This document shows, piece after piece, positions 8,173-14,713 of a DNA stretch of 15,358 bases. The position numbers were made by a program, and so were the translations under genes. Position 1 is the stretch's first letter. Each line of letters opens with the position of its first letter. Source of the stretch: DASYRM01 sp035646375. Lineage in GTDB: Bacteria; Acidobacteriota; Vicinamibacteria; Vicinamibacterales; UBA2999. Location: contig DASRPM010000207.1 in assembly GCA_035646375.1 (NCBI GenBank), positions 1 through 15,358 on the forward strand, read 5' to 3'. The notes under the pieces are model-generated. The model did no database searches, was not told the origin of the DNA, and worked only from the letters and a program-made list of their open reading frames with translations.

Positions 8173-9329
8173 GGTGCCACCGCCAGATTGCGCGGCGTCA
8201 CGTCGAGCACGATCTGCTGGTCTGGCGCGAAGAGTTCGGGCGACGTGGACGTGCCACCCCTCGCAAACAGCCGGCCCGCCGGACCGCGCATGGCCGCCAC
8301 CGCCACCTGGACGCGCAGCCGCAGGCGCACGCGGCGGATGCGCAGCAGGTCGGCGTCGAAGCGCACGGCATGGGCCGCGTCCGGGCACCAGGGGCCGTCC
8401 TGAAACCGCGCCGGGTCGAGGAGAATCGGCGACGGCCCCGCCGCGATCTGTCCGAGTCGAGGCACCGGACCCTCGGCGTCCGCAAAGAGACAGTTTTCGC
8501 CCGCGCCCCACAGGTCGCGGGGATCGTCCACGTCCGGCGAAGGCGGAGCCGGGCCGTACGATGTGGACGGCCGCGGAGGATCCGCGGCGGCCGCGGGTGG
8601 TAGCGGCCGTGGTGGCGCGGGATCGCCGAAGTACTCGAAGCGCGCGTCCACGACGTTGTCGATCATCGGGCGATCGGTGCGGAAGCCGTCGTAGCGCACG
8701 AGTTGCAGCGCCCCGCCCGCCGCGTCGGGCCTCACGATGTAGGTGGGCGCCATCACCTCCGCCATGACCGCGCCGCCGTCGTAGGTGGACGACAGCCCGC
8801 CGTCATGCTGCACGCGCACGCGGTCGCTGGCCACGTCCACCACCGTGGCGAGGTCGAACGCGCCACGCCCGTCGAACAGGACGACCCGCATGCCGGCGGT
8901 GAAGCCGCAGACGCGCTCGTGCACGACCACGCCGCAGTTGGGCGCGAGATCGACCAGCAGCTCGCGGCCGAGGTCGAAGGCGTGGACGACGTCGGCCTCC
9001 GCCCTCGTGTCGGGCACGTAGACGACGCTCATGGCGCCGGGCCGGTAGAACACGCCCGCGCGCGCGTCGTCGGTCTGCCCGCGCCGATAGGGCGCGATCG
9101 GCGGAAAGCGCCGCACGAGGGGGCCGGAGAACGCCGTCGATGCCGGACCGGCACCGGCCATCAGCAGATCGCGGCCCACGGCCGCGGCGGCCACGCGCGC
9201 GCGCTGCTGCATGTCGGCCACCTCGGGCTGGGTGCGGAACGTGAGCTGCGCGCGCATCGCCGCGGTGCCGGCAACCGCCGTGACCGCAAGCAACACGCCC
9301 GACGCGACGAGCAGCTCCGCCAGGCTCAT
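8169..9329 (-). CDS. PilW-like minor pilin with unusual N-terminus
   Basis: 386 residues from ATG at 9329. The start 'MSLAELLVASGVLLAVTAVA' matches the mature N-terminus of type IV pilins, with Glu at position 5 and a hydrophobic helix, followed by 'FRTQPEVADMQQRARVAAAA' and 'VGRDLLMAGAGPA', typical of PilW-like proteins. What is missing is the leader ending in Gly just before the cut site: the initiator Met sits where the first mature residue should be. The frame upstream reads Pro-Gly-Ala-Ala-Ala-Ala and shows no ATG, GTG or TTG nearby. The long extracytoplasmic part contains several cysteines ('PNCGVVVHERVCGF', 'GENCLF', 'GPWCPD') and a Pro-rich stretch (about 247-285). The start overlaps the PilV-like stop, and the stop overlaps the PilX-like start, each by 4 nt. 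Confidence 0.85.
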   Translation of the reverse strand: MSLAELLVASGVLLAVTAVAGTAAMRAQLTFRTQPEVADMQQRARVAAAAVGRDLLMAGAGPASTAFSGPLVRRFPPIAPYRRGQTDDARAGVFYRPGAMSVVYVPDTRAEADVVHAFDLGRELLVDLAPNCGVVVHERVCGFTAGMRVVLFDGRGAFDLATVVDVASDRVRVQHDGGLSSTYDGGAVMAEVMAPTYIVRPDAAGGALQLVRYDGFRTDRPMIDNVVDARFEYFGDPAPPRPLPPAAAADPPRPSTSYGPAPPSPDVDDPRDLWGAGENCLFADAEGPVPRLGQIAAGPSPILLDPARFQDGPWCPDAAHAVRFDADLLRIRRVRLRLRVQVAVAAMRGPAGRLFARGGTSTSPELFAPDQQIVLDVTPRNLAVAP

Positions 9330-9853
9330 GGCCGCCGCCGCGCCCGGAGTGTCGTGGCGCTCGCAAGCTCGTCGTCGCGGCCGGCGGCGAGCACGCGTGC
9401 TCGCAGGACCAGTACGTCGGGGTTGCCGCCGAACAGCTCCACCGCCCAGCGCCGGCGATAGCGCGTGCCGGGGGGTGGGTGATCACCTCCCCCGAGCGAC
9501 TGCCCCAGCGCGTCGAGGTAGTCCACATATCCGCCGGTGTCGCGGCTCAACGTGCCGTCCCCCGACGGCGTCAGCCCCGTTCCGCCGGCGGCCCGCTCCG
9601 GCTGGACGGCGGTGTCGGTGGCCATGTCGGTGACGGGGAGGCCCGCGTCGTCGAACGCAAACGCCAGCGACCGCAGCTGGTCGATCTTCTGCCACGCGAG
9701 CAGCGCGGCCTCGCCCACGCCGCGGGCACCGGCCGTGGAGCTCGTGGCGGCCACGACGAGCTGCGCCACCGAGAGCACCGCGCACGCGAGGATGGCCGAC
9801 GCCACCATCACCTCTATGAGCGAGAAGCCTGGCGAGGATTCGAAGGACCGCAT
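9326..9853 (-). CDS. PilV-like minor pilin (prepilin-type N-terminal cleavage site)
   Basis: 175 residues from ATG at 9853. The leader 'MRSFESSPG' ends in Gly9, followed by 'FSLIEVMVASAILACAVLSV': the N-methyl-Phe motif with Glu at mature position 5 and a hydrophobic helix. PilD should cut after Gly9 and methylate Phe10. The length and the 'AWQKIDQLRSL' stretch after the helix fit PilV/GspI-like minor pilins, which prime assembly or sit near the pilus tip. It is the first gene of the PilV-PilW-PilX trio, 90 nt after the kinase stop with palindrome copy C between, so it may have its own promoter. No clear ribosome binding site was seen. Confidence 0.88.
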   Translation of the reverse strand: MRSFESSPGFSLIEVMVASAILACAVLSVAQLVVAATSSTAGARGVGEAALLAWQKIDQLRSLAFAFDDAGLPVTDMATDTAVQPERAAGGTGLTPSGDGTLSRDTGGYVDYLDALGQSLGGGDHPPPGTRYRRRWAVELFGGNPDVLVLRARVLAAGRDDELASATTLRARRRP

Positions 9854-9902
9854 CGCGCGGTTGTGCGATGCAAGCGGAGGACCGCGTGTGACGGGCCGCC
9901 CA

Positions 9903-9932
9903 GTGGGCCACCTAAAGGTGGCCCCACGTACG
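9903..9932 (-). repeat. Palindromic element copy C, between kinase and minor pilin genes
   Basis: GGGCCACC (9905-9912) and GGTGGCCC (9917-9924) pair perfectly around TAAA; with one bulged C the pairing extends to GTG/CAC outside. CCACGTACG (9924-9932) overlaps the end. On the minus strand it reads CGTACGTGG then a hairpin with a TTTA loop. It lies in the 90-nt gap between the kinase stop and the PilV-like start, where a strong RNA hairpin could attenuate transcription or protect the 3' end. Confidence 0.7.
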
Positions 9933-9943
9933 AGAGCGCGGAA

Positions 9944-11230
9944 TCAGCCGATCTCGGCGGCGACGACGGTGGCAGTTTCCACGTCGCCGGCGCGCAGCGG
10001 GAACACGATCTGGAACGACGCGCCGCCGAGCGGCGAATCGCCCACGCTCACGCGCCCGTTGTGCGTGACGACGAGCTTCTGCACGATGGCCAGGCCCAGG
10101 CCCGTCCCGCGTGACCGCGTCGTGAAGAACGGCTGGAAGATCTTGGAGCGGGCCGCGCCGGGCACGCCGGGACCGTTGTCATCCACGGCGATCCGGCACG
10201 TGCGCCCGTCGCGCTGCGCCTGGATTTCGATCCGCGGCGCCACGCCGGACGCCTGGCAGGCCTCGGCGGCATTGCGAATGAGGTTGCCGAACACCTGGCG
10301 CAGCAGCACCTCGTCGCCTTCGATGGCTCCGAAGTCGCCGCGCACTTCGACGGTCGTCTCCGGCAACTCCATTTTGAGGTCGTCGGCCGCACGCCGCACC
10401 ACGGCGTCGAGATCGACGGGCGCGAACACCACCTGCTCCGGCCGGGCGAACTTGAGGAAGTTGGTCACCACGTGCCCGAGAGCCTCGGTCTCCTGCCGGA
10501 TCCCGTCCACGTACGGGCGATAGACCGGCGGCAGATCGTCGGGGCGGATCAGCCGGCTGTAGCCGTGAATCGTGGCAAGCCCGTTGCGGAACTCGTGGGC
10601 AATGCCGGCCGTGAGCTCGCCGACGCGGGCCAGCGCCTCCTTCAGCCGCAGCTGCTCTTCCAATTCCGACATCTGCGTCAGGTCGGAGAACAGGCAGATG
10701 GCGCCCTGGCTGGAGCCGTCGGCCATGGCGAGCGGCGACACCGTCACGGACAGGTGCGTGACCTCGCCGCGATGCACCGGAATGCGACGCCGGGCCACGG
10801 GCGACGCCGTCTCGAGGCATCGCGCGATGAGCGCCTGCAGCTCGGGCGCGTCGTCGAGGAACGCGCGATAGTCGCGCCCGGCCACATCCCCCGGAGCGCC
10901 GAGCATGCGATGCCCGGCCGGGTTCAGGATCTCCACGCCACCCTCACGGTCCACCACCAGCAGGCCCGCGGCCAGGCTGTCCACGATCTGTCCGTTCAGC
11001 TGTTCGGATGCGATGGCGCGGATGCTCATGGCGTGCTGCTGCGCCTTGAGCTTCGACACGGCGTCCTGGAGCGCCGCCGACAACACGGCCGCTTCCGACC
11101 CGGTCTCGCGCAGCCGGCGGCGGGCGCCCTTGGCCGCCGACGACAGCCGCAGCACCGCGAAGATCAGCATCGTCACGCCGACCGCGCTCACCGCCGTGAG
11201 CCCGAGCGTGAGGACGCTGTAGTTCGTCAT
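9944..11230 (-). CDS. PAS-domain sensor histidine kinase (PilS/NtrB-like, one membrane segment)
   Basis: 428 residues from ATG at 11230, overlapping the pilD stop by 4 nt. A single transmembrane helix (about 5-29) is followed by a basic coiled linker (30-75). A PAS domain (about 76-190) contains 'QIVDSLAAGLLVVDREGGVE' and 'NPAGHRMLG'. The dimerisation domain carries 'ELTAGIAHEFRNGLATIHGY' with phospho-acceptor His212. The ATPase domain has the N-box 'NLIRNAAEA', G1 'DDNGPGVP' (350-357) and G2 'GTGLGL' (375-380). All catalytic motifs look intact. Its likely partner is the sigma-54 regulator of the same locus, four genes downstream. Unlike the Pseudomonas PilS known to me, it has no six-helix membrane sensor; the signal is probably sensed in the cytoplasm by PAS or through a membrane partner. 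Confidence 0.93.
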   Translation of the reverse strand: MTNYSVLTLGLTAVSAVGVTMLIFAVLRLSSAAKGARRRLRETGSEAAVLSAALQDAVSKLKAQQHAMSIRAIASEQLNGQIVDSLAAGLLVVDREGGVEILNPAGHRMLGAPGDVAGRDYRAFLDDAPELQALIARCLETASPVARRRIPVHRGEVTHLSVTVSPLAMADGSSQGAICLFSDLTQMSELEEQLRLKEALARVGELTAGIAHEFRNGLATIHGYSRLIRPDDLPPVYRPYVDGIRQETEALGHVVTNFLKFARPEQVVFAPVDLDAVVRRAADDLKMELPETTVEVRGDFGAIEGDEVLLRQVFGNLIRNAAEACQASGVAPRIEIQAQRDGRTCRIAVDDNGPGVPGAARSKIFQPFFTTRSRGTGLGLAIVQKLVVTHNGRVSVGDSPLGGASFQIVFPLRAGDVETATVVAAEIG

Positions 11231-12006
11231 CGATAGAGCGAGACGTACCAGTTGAAGATCTGGTCGCCGGCCACGGCCGCGACGAAAGCGCCCGCCGCAA
11301 GGAAGGTGCCGAACGGCAGCGCGGCCTTCATGCCGCCGCGTCCCGTCACCAGCATGGCGGCCCCTGCCAGGGCGCCGGTGAACGACGCAAAGATGAGTGT
11401 GACGAGCGTGAGCCGCCAGCCGAGGAAGGCGCCGATCATCGCCAGCATCTTCACGTCGCCCATGCCGAGCCCGTCGATGCCGCGCAGCCGGTAGTACGCC
11501 TCGCCGATCGCGAAGAGCACGCCGCCGCCGACCAGCAGGCCGATGAGCGACTCCCTCCAGCCGGGAGGCAGAAACAGGCTCAGCGCGAACCCGATCGGCA
11601 CACCGGTGACAGTGATGACGTTGGGCAGGATGCGGTGCTGGAGGTCGATGACGAAGAGCACGATCATCGCGCAGCCGAACGCAATCCGCACGAATCCGAG
11701 CGGCGTCACGCCGTACAGCAGGTAGCCGCCGACGAACAGGGCGCCGGTCACCAGCTCGACGACGGGATACATCGCGCTGATGGAGGTCTGGCACGTCCGG
11801 CAGCGGCCGCCGAGCGCCAGCCACGCCACGACGGGCACGTTCTCGTACCAGTCCAGCTCCCGCTGACAGGTGGTGCAGCGCGACGCCGGCCACACGATGG
11901 ACTGCTTCAGCGGCAGCCGGTAGATGCACACGTTGAGAAAACTGCCGACGACGAGGCCGAAGGCGGCGAAGAGCACTCCGATGAGGATCGGCGGCACCTC
12001 GCTCAC
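11227..12006 (-). CDS. pilD: Prepilin peptidase / type IV leader peptidase
   Basis: 259 residues from GTG at 12006, whose GTGA overlaps the previous stop. The N-terminal part has 'FGLVVGSFLNVCIYRLP' and two CxxC pairs (Cys44/Cys47 and Cys69/Cys72), the zinc-binding methyltransferase domain. The two catalytic aspartates of the membrane aspartyl protease are Asp121 in 'VLFVIDLQHRILPN' and Asp184 in 'GLGMGDVKM'. About eight hydrophobic helices place it in the inner membrane. It should cut prepilin leaders after Gly and N-methylate the new end; the PilV-like protein encoded downstream is a fitting substrate. The GTG is preferred over a start seven codons upstream because the 4-nt overlap is the rule in this locus. 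Confidence 0.96.
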   Translation of the reverse strand: MSEVPPILIGVLFAAFGLVVGSFLNVCIYRLPLKQSIVWPASRCTTCQRELDWYENVPVVAWLALGGRCRTCQTSISAMYPVVELVTGALFVGGYLLYGVTPLGFVRIAFGCAMIVLFVIDLQHRILPNVITVTGVPIGFALSLFLPPGWRESLIGLLVGGGVLFAIGEAYYRLRGIDGLGMGDVKMLAMIGAFLGWRLTLVTLIFASFTGALAGAAMLVTGRGGMKAALPFGTFLAAGAFVAAVAGDQIFNWYVSLYR

Positions 12007-12890
12007 GGCTGCTTCTGGCCTTCCCACGGCAGCGGCAGCAGTTTCGACTCCGGATCGAGCGCCACCGTCGAACCCTCGAGGCGATACGGCTTGCCGGTGG
12101 GATCGGCCATCGTCCCGCGCACATGACCCGCGCGCGCCAGCTCCGCGAGACTGGCGGGGGCGCGCCCCTGCTTCGCCGTGAACGCCTCGACGACTTTCTG
12201 AAGGAGCTCGATCTGATCCATCGCGTCGAGCTGCTTCAGCCGCCGATCGGCTTCACGTTGGAACCAGTCGTCGGTGGCCGTCTGCTGAATCCCCTGCCAC
12301 AGCAGCCGCGACGACTTGCGGTTGCCCCCTTCGGCCAGCGTCACCGCCGCCAGCGGTTCCATCCAGACGGGCGCCCCGGGCAGGCGCGACGCGCGCGCGA
12401 ACCAGTCGGCGGCCTTCACATAGTCCCGATAGGACCAGTAGTGCACGAAGCCGGCGGCCTGGTAGAGCCGCCAGTCGTCGGGCTGCGCCTCGATGCCGCG
12501 CTCGAGCAGCTTGAGGGCGAGGTCCGGGCGACCCGGCCCTCCTGGCTGTTTCTCGGCGAGAAAGAGCGCACCGAACTGATACGCGACGTCGAAATACGGG
12601 TCGAGCGTGGTGGCGAGCTCCAGCAACGGGTACAGCAGGTCGTAGCTGCGGTCGGCCGTGCGACCCAGCCTGGTGTTGCCGTAGACCTGGATGGCGCGAA
12701 TCCAGTACACGTCCGCGACAATCGAGTCGTACGAGAGCGCCAGCCGCTGCAACGTGGCGGACGATCGGACGTAGAGCAGGCTGTCGGGCCCCACCGGCAG
12801 CTCGCCGCCGCGCTCGCGCAGCGCCTGCAGGCCGATGGCCGAGGCCATCAGTAGCACGAGCAGGACGGGCGCGAAGAACCGGCGGCGCAT
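12003..12890 (-). CDS. Membrane-anchored TPR protein with pseudopilin-like C-terminal tail
   Basis: 295 residues from ATG at 12890, 1 nt after the permease stop. An N-terminal hydrophobic anchor (about 5-22, FAPVLLVLLMASAIGLQA) leads to helix pairs that read as TPR-like units: 'DSIVADVYWIRAIQVYGNTR' (55-74), 'YPLLELATTLDPYFDVAYQF' (87-106), 'ALKLLERGIEAQPDDWRLYQ' (125-144) and 'VKAADWFARASRLPG'. The tail (about 236-283) has 'KQGRAPASLAELARAGHV' then 'MADPTGKPYRLEGSTVALDP', a pattern that looks like the C-terminal region of GspG-type pseudopilins. It is probably periplasmic or at the membrane and acts as a binding scaffold. It lies between the ABC transporter and pilD, so a pilus-biogenesis role is likely. 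It may be the counterpart of the third accessory gene in the Myxococcus pilG-pilH-pilI set, but that is a guess. Confidence 0.75.
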   Translation of the reverse strand: MRRRFFAPVLLVLLMASAIGLQALRERGGELPVGPDSLLYVRSSATLQRLALSYDSIVADVYWIRAIQVYGNTRLGRTADRSYDLLYPLLELATTLDPYFDVAYQFGALFLAEKQPGGPGRPDLALKLLERGIEAQPDDWRLYQAAGFVHYWSYRDYVKAADWFARASRLPGAPVWMEPLAAVTLAEGGNRKSSRLLWQGIQQTATDDWFQREADRRLKQLDAMDQIELLQKVVEAFTAKQGRAPASLAELARAGHVRGTMADPTGKPYRLEGSTVALDPESKLLPLPWEGQKQP

Positions 12891-12891
12891 G

Positions 12892-13707
12892 CTACTTGAA
12901 GTCGCGGCGCGAGAAGATGGTCACCGACGCCACGAGGAGGAGCGCAATGTAGACGCCGCCGTAGAGCGCGGTCGTGGCGATGTACCCAGGGGGCAGGGCC
13001 TGCGCGTAGACGACCTGCGACTTGATGTCGAAGGCCGAGAAGTTCGGCAGCACGTAGTAGAACCCGCGCGCGGCCCACGCCGCCGCCGGCGATTCCACCA
13101 CCGACTGGAAGTTCTTCAAGTCGGCGTTGAAATGCCCGATCACCCACAGGCCGAGCGTGAGGCCGGCCGACAGGAACGGGCTCGAGAAGGTCGAGAAGAA
13201 GAGCGCGATCGCCGTCACCAGCATCAATTCGACGACGATGAGCCCGACGGCGCGCAGCATGCCGAGATCGGTGGCGGGGGCCGCCCATTCGGCGCGCACC
13301 TCCGGCGACACGGTCGTGGCCATATAGGCCAGCACGAGATACCAGGCCACGACCATCACGCCGACGTTGACCACCAGCGTGAGCCCGAGGCCGCAGTACT
13401 TCCCGACGATGAACTCGGCGCGGCTCAGCGGCTTCGACAGCAGGCTGTAGATGCTGCGGCGCTCCACCTCTTTCCACACCAGGCCGATGCCGATGAACAC
13501 GGCAATCATCAGCCCGAACGTGGCAATGGCCGCCAGCCCCAGGTCCTTGATGATCTTGATGTCCTGCCCGGCGGTGAGCTGGCCGATCAGATACGACGCC
13601 GCCATCAGGAGCACGGCAAACGCGACCAGGTTGTAGAGCACCTTGTCGCGCACCGACTCGCGGAACACGTTGACGGCCACGGTGGCGACGGTACGCACGG
13701 ACCTCAT
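12892..13707 (-). CDS. ABC-2 type transporter permease (PilI-like by context)
   Basis: 271 residues from ATG at 13707, overlapping the ATPase stop by 4 nt. Six membrane segments can be seen (about 25-42, 57-77, 104-128, 151-175, 178-193, 244-265). The cytoplasmic 'VWKEVERRSIYSLLSKPLSR' (77-96) before 'AEFIVGKYCGLGL' is typical of ABC-2 permeases and would contact the ATPase. No substrate signature can be read. It pairs with the ATPase of the previous gene. In Myxococcus xanthus an ABC transporter (PilH ATPase with a membrane partner) next to pilD is needed for type IV pili, and the same layout here suggests a pilus role. Confidence 0.88.
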   Translation of the reverse strand: MRSVRTVATVAVNVFRESVRDKVLYNLVAFAVLLMAASYLIGQLTAGQDIKIIKDLGLAAIATFGLMIAVFIGIGLVWKEVERRSIYSLLSKPLSRAEFIVGKYCGLGLTLVVNVGVMVVAWYLVLAYMATTVSPEVRAEWAAPATDLGMLRAVGLIVVELMLVTAIALFFSTFSSPFLSAGLTLGLWVIGHFNADLKNFQSVVESPAAAWAARGFYYVLPNFSAFDIKSQVVYAQALPPGYIATTALYGGVYIALLLVASVTIFSRRDFK

Positions 13708-14660
13708 TCCAGCCCCCGATCCGCCTTCACGGCGGCCACCTGGCGCACGAAGAAGTCCTCGAGCGTCTCGCGCACCGGATTGAGCGAGACGAGCTGCGCG
13801 CCGGCGGCGGTGAGATCGGCCATCAGGCCGTCCGGCGGCGTCGCGAGCGGGAGGTCGAGCGCGTAGCGATCCTGGCCGAGCGGCAGCGCCTTCGACACGC
13901 GGCCGTCCTTAAGGGCGCATTCGAGCGCCCCCTGCGGCACGTGGCTCATGACCAGCTCCCACCCGTGCACCTGGAACGCGAGGATCTCCGCGAGCGGCCC
14001 CTGGGCCACCAGACGCCCGCGCGCCACGATGGCGACGCGGCTGCACAGCGCCTCGGCGTCGGCGAGCACGTGCGAGCTGAAGAACACGGTGCAGCCCCGG
14101 TCGCGCAGCCGCAGGATCAGCTGACGGATTTCACGCCGGCCGAGCGGGTCGAGACCCGACATCGGCTCGTCGAAGAACACCACCTCGGGCTCGTTGAGCA
14201 GCGCTTGCGCGATGCCGACGCGCTGCAGCATGCCCTTCGAGAACTTGCGCAGCTGCAGCCGGCGCTCGGCGCCGATGCCGACCTCGTCGAGCAGGCGCGA
14301 CGCCCGCTGCCGGCGATCGGCGGCGCCGTAGCCGAACAGGCTCGCGAAATACTCGAGCAGCTCCTCGGCGGTCAGGTGGTCGTAGAAGTAGGGATTCTCC
14401 GGCAGGTAGCCGATGCGGCGCTTGACGTCCGGAGAGCCGACCGGCATGCCCAGGATGTGGGCCGAACCGGACGTGGGATAGATCAGCTGCATCAGCAGCT
14501 TGAGCGTGGTGGTCTTGCCCGCGCCGTTCGGGCCCAGGAACCCGAACACTTCGCCCTGGCCCACCGACAACGTGAGCCCTTCGAGCGCCAGATAAGGTCG
14601 GGGGCGCCAGAACCCGACCGAGTAGTGCTTGGTGAGAGCCTCTGTCCGAATGGCGTCCAT
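13704..14660 (-). CDS. ABC transporter ATP-binding protein (PilH-like by context)
   Basis: 318 residues from ATG at 14660; a GTG two codons upstream is also possible. Walker A 'GPNGAGKTT' (43-51), 'IGYLPENPYFYDHLTAEE' in place of the glutamine loop (Glu88), signature 'FSKGMLQR' (140-147), Walker B 'VVFFDEP' (160-166) with the D-loop 'SGLDP', and H-loop His197 in 'FFSSHVLADAEAL' are all present. The LPEN form is common in the ABC-2 exporter ATPase subclass. After about residue 225 a C-terminal extension runs to 'LNPVRETLEDFFVRQVAAVK', the usual end of this subclass. It powers the permease of the next gene. The position beside pilD and the kinase suggests pilus assembly rather than drug export, though the sequence alone cannot exclude the latter. 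Confidence 0.93.
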   Translation of the reverse strand: MDAIRTEALTKHYSVGFWRPRPYLALEGLTLSVGQGEVFGFLGPNGAGKTTTLKLLMQLIYPTSGSAHILGMPVGSPDVKRRIGYLPENPYFYDHLTAEELLEYFASLFGYGAADRRQRASRLLDEVGIGAERRLQLRKFSKGMLQRVGIAQALLNEPEVVFFDEPMSGLDPLGRREIRQLILRLRDRGCTVFFSSHVLADAEALCSRVAIVARGRLVAQGPLAEILAFQVHGWELVMSHVPQGALECALKDGRVSKALPLGQDRYALDLPLATPPDGLMADLTAAGAQLVSLNPVRETLEDFFVRQVAAVKADRGLE

Positions 14661-14713
14661 ACACACTCGAGGGGAGGCCGCCGCCCCGCCTCGGCGCTGC
14701 CCCGCCCCGTCCT

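Noticed and set aside
9869..9884. A GG-N10-GC element (minus strand, GG at 9883-9882, TTGC ending at 9870) resembling a sigma-54 -24/-12 promoter ahead of the PilV-like gene
   Set aside because: Spacing is right and TTGCA matches, but the -24 half is poor (CGGTCC against TGGCAC). Transcription would start only about 5 nt before the ATG, leaving no room for a leader.
14661..14713. CCTTTAGG at 14711-14718 as a fourth palindromic element
   Set aside because: The 2-bp stem is too short and there is no CGTACGT flank, so it may be chance.
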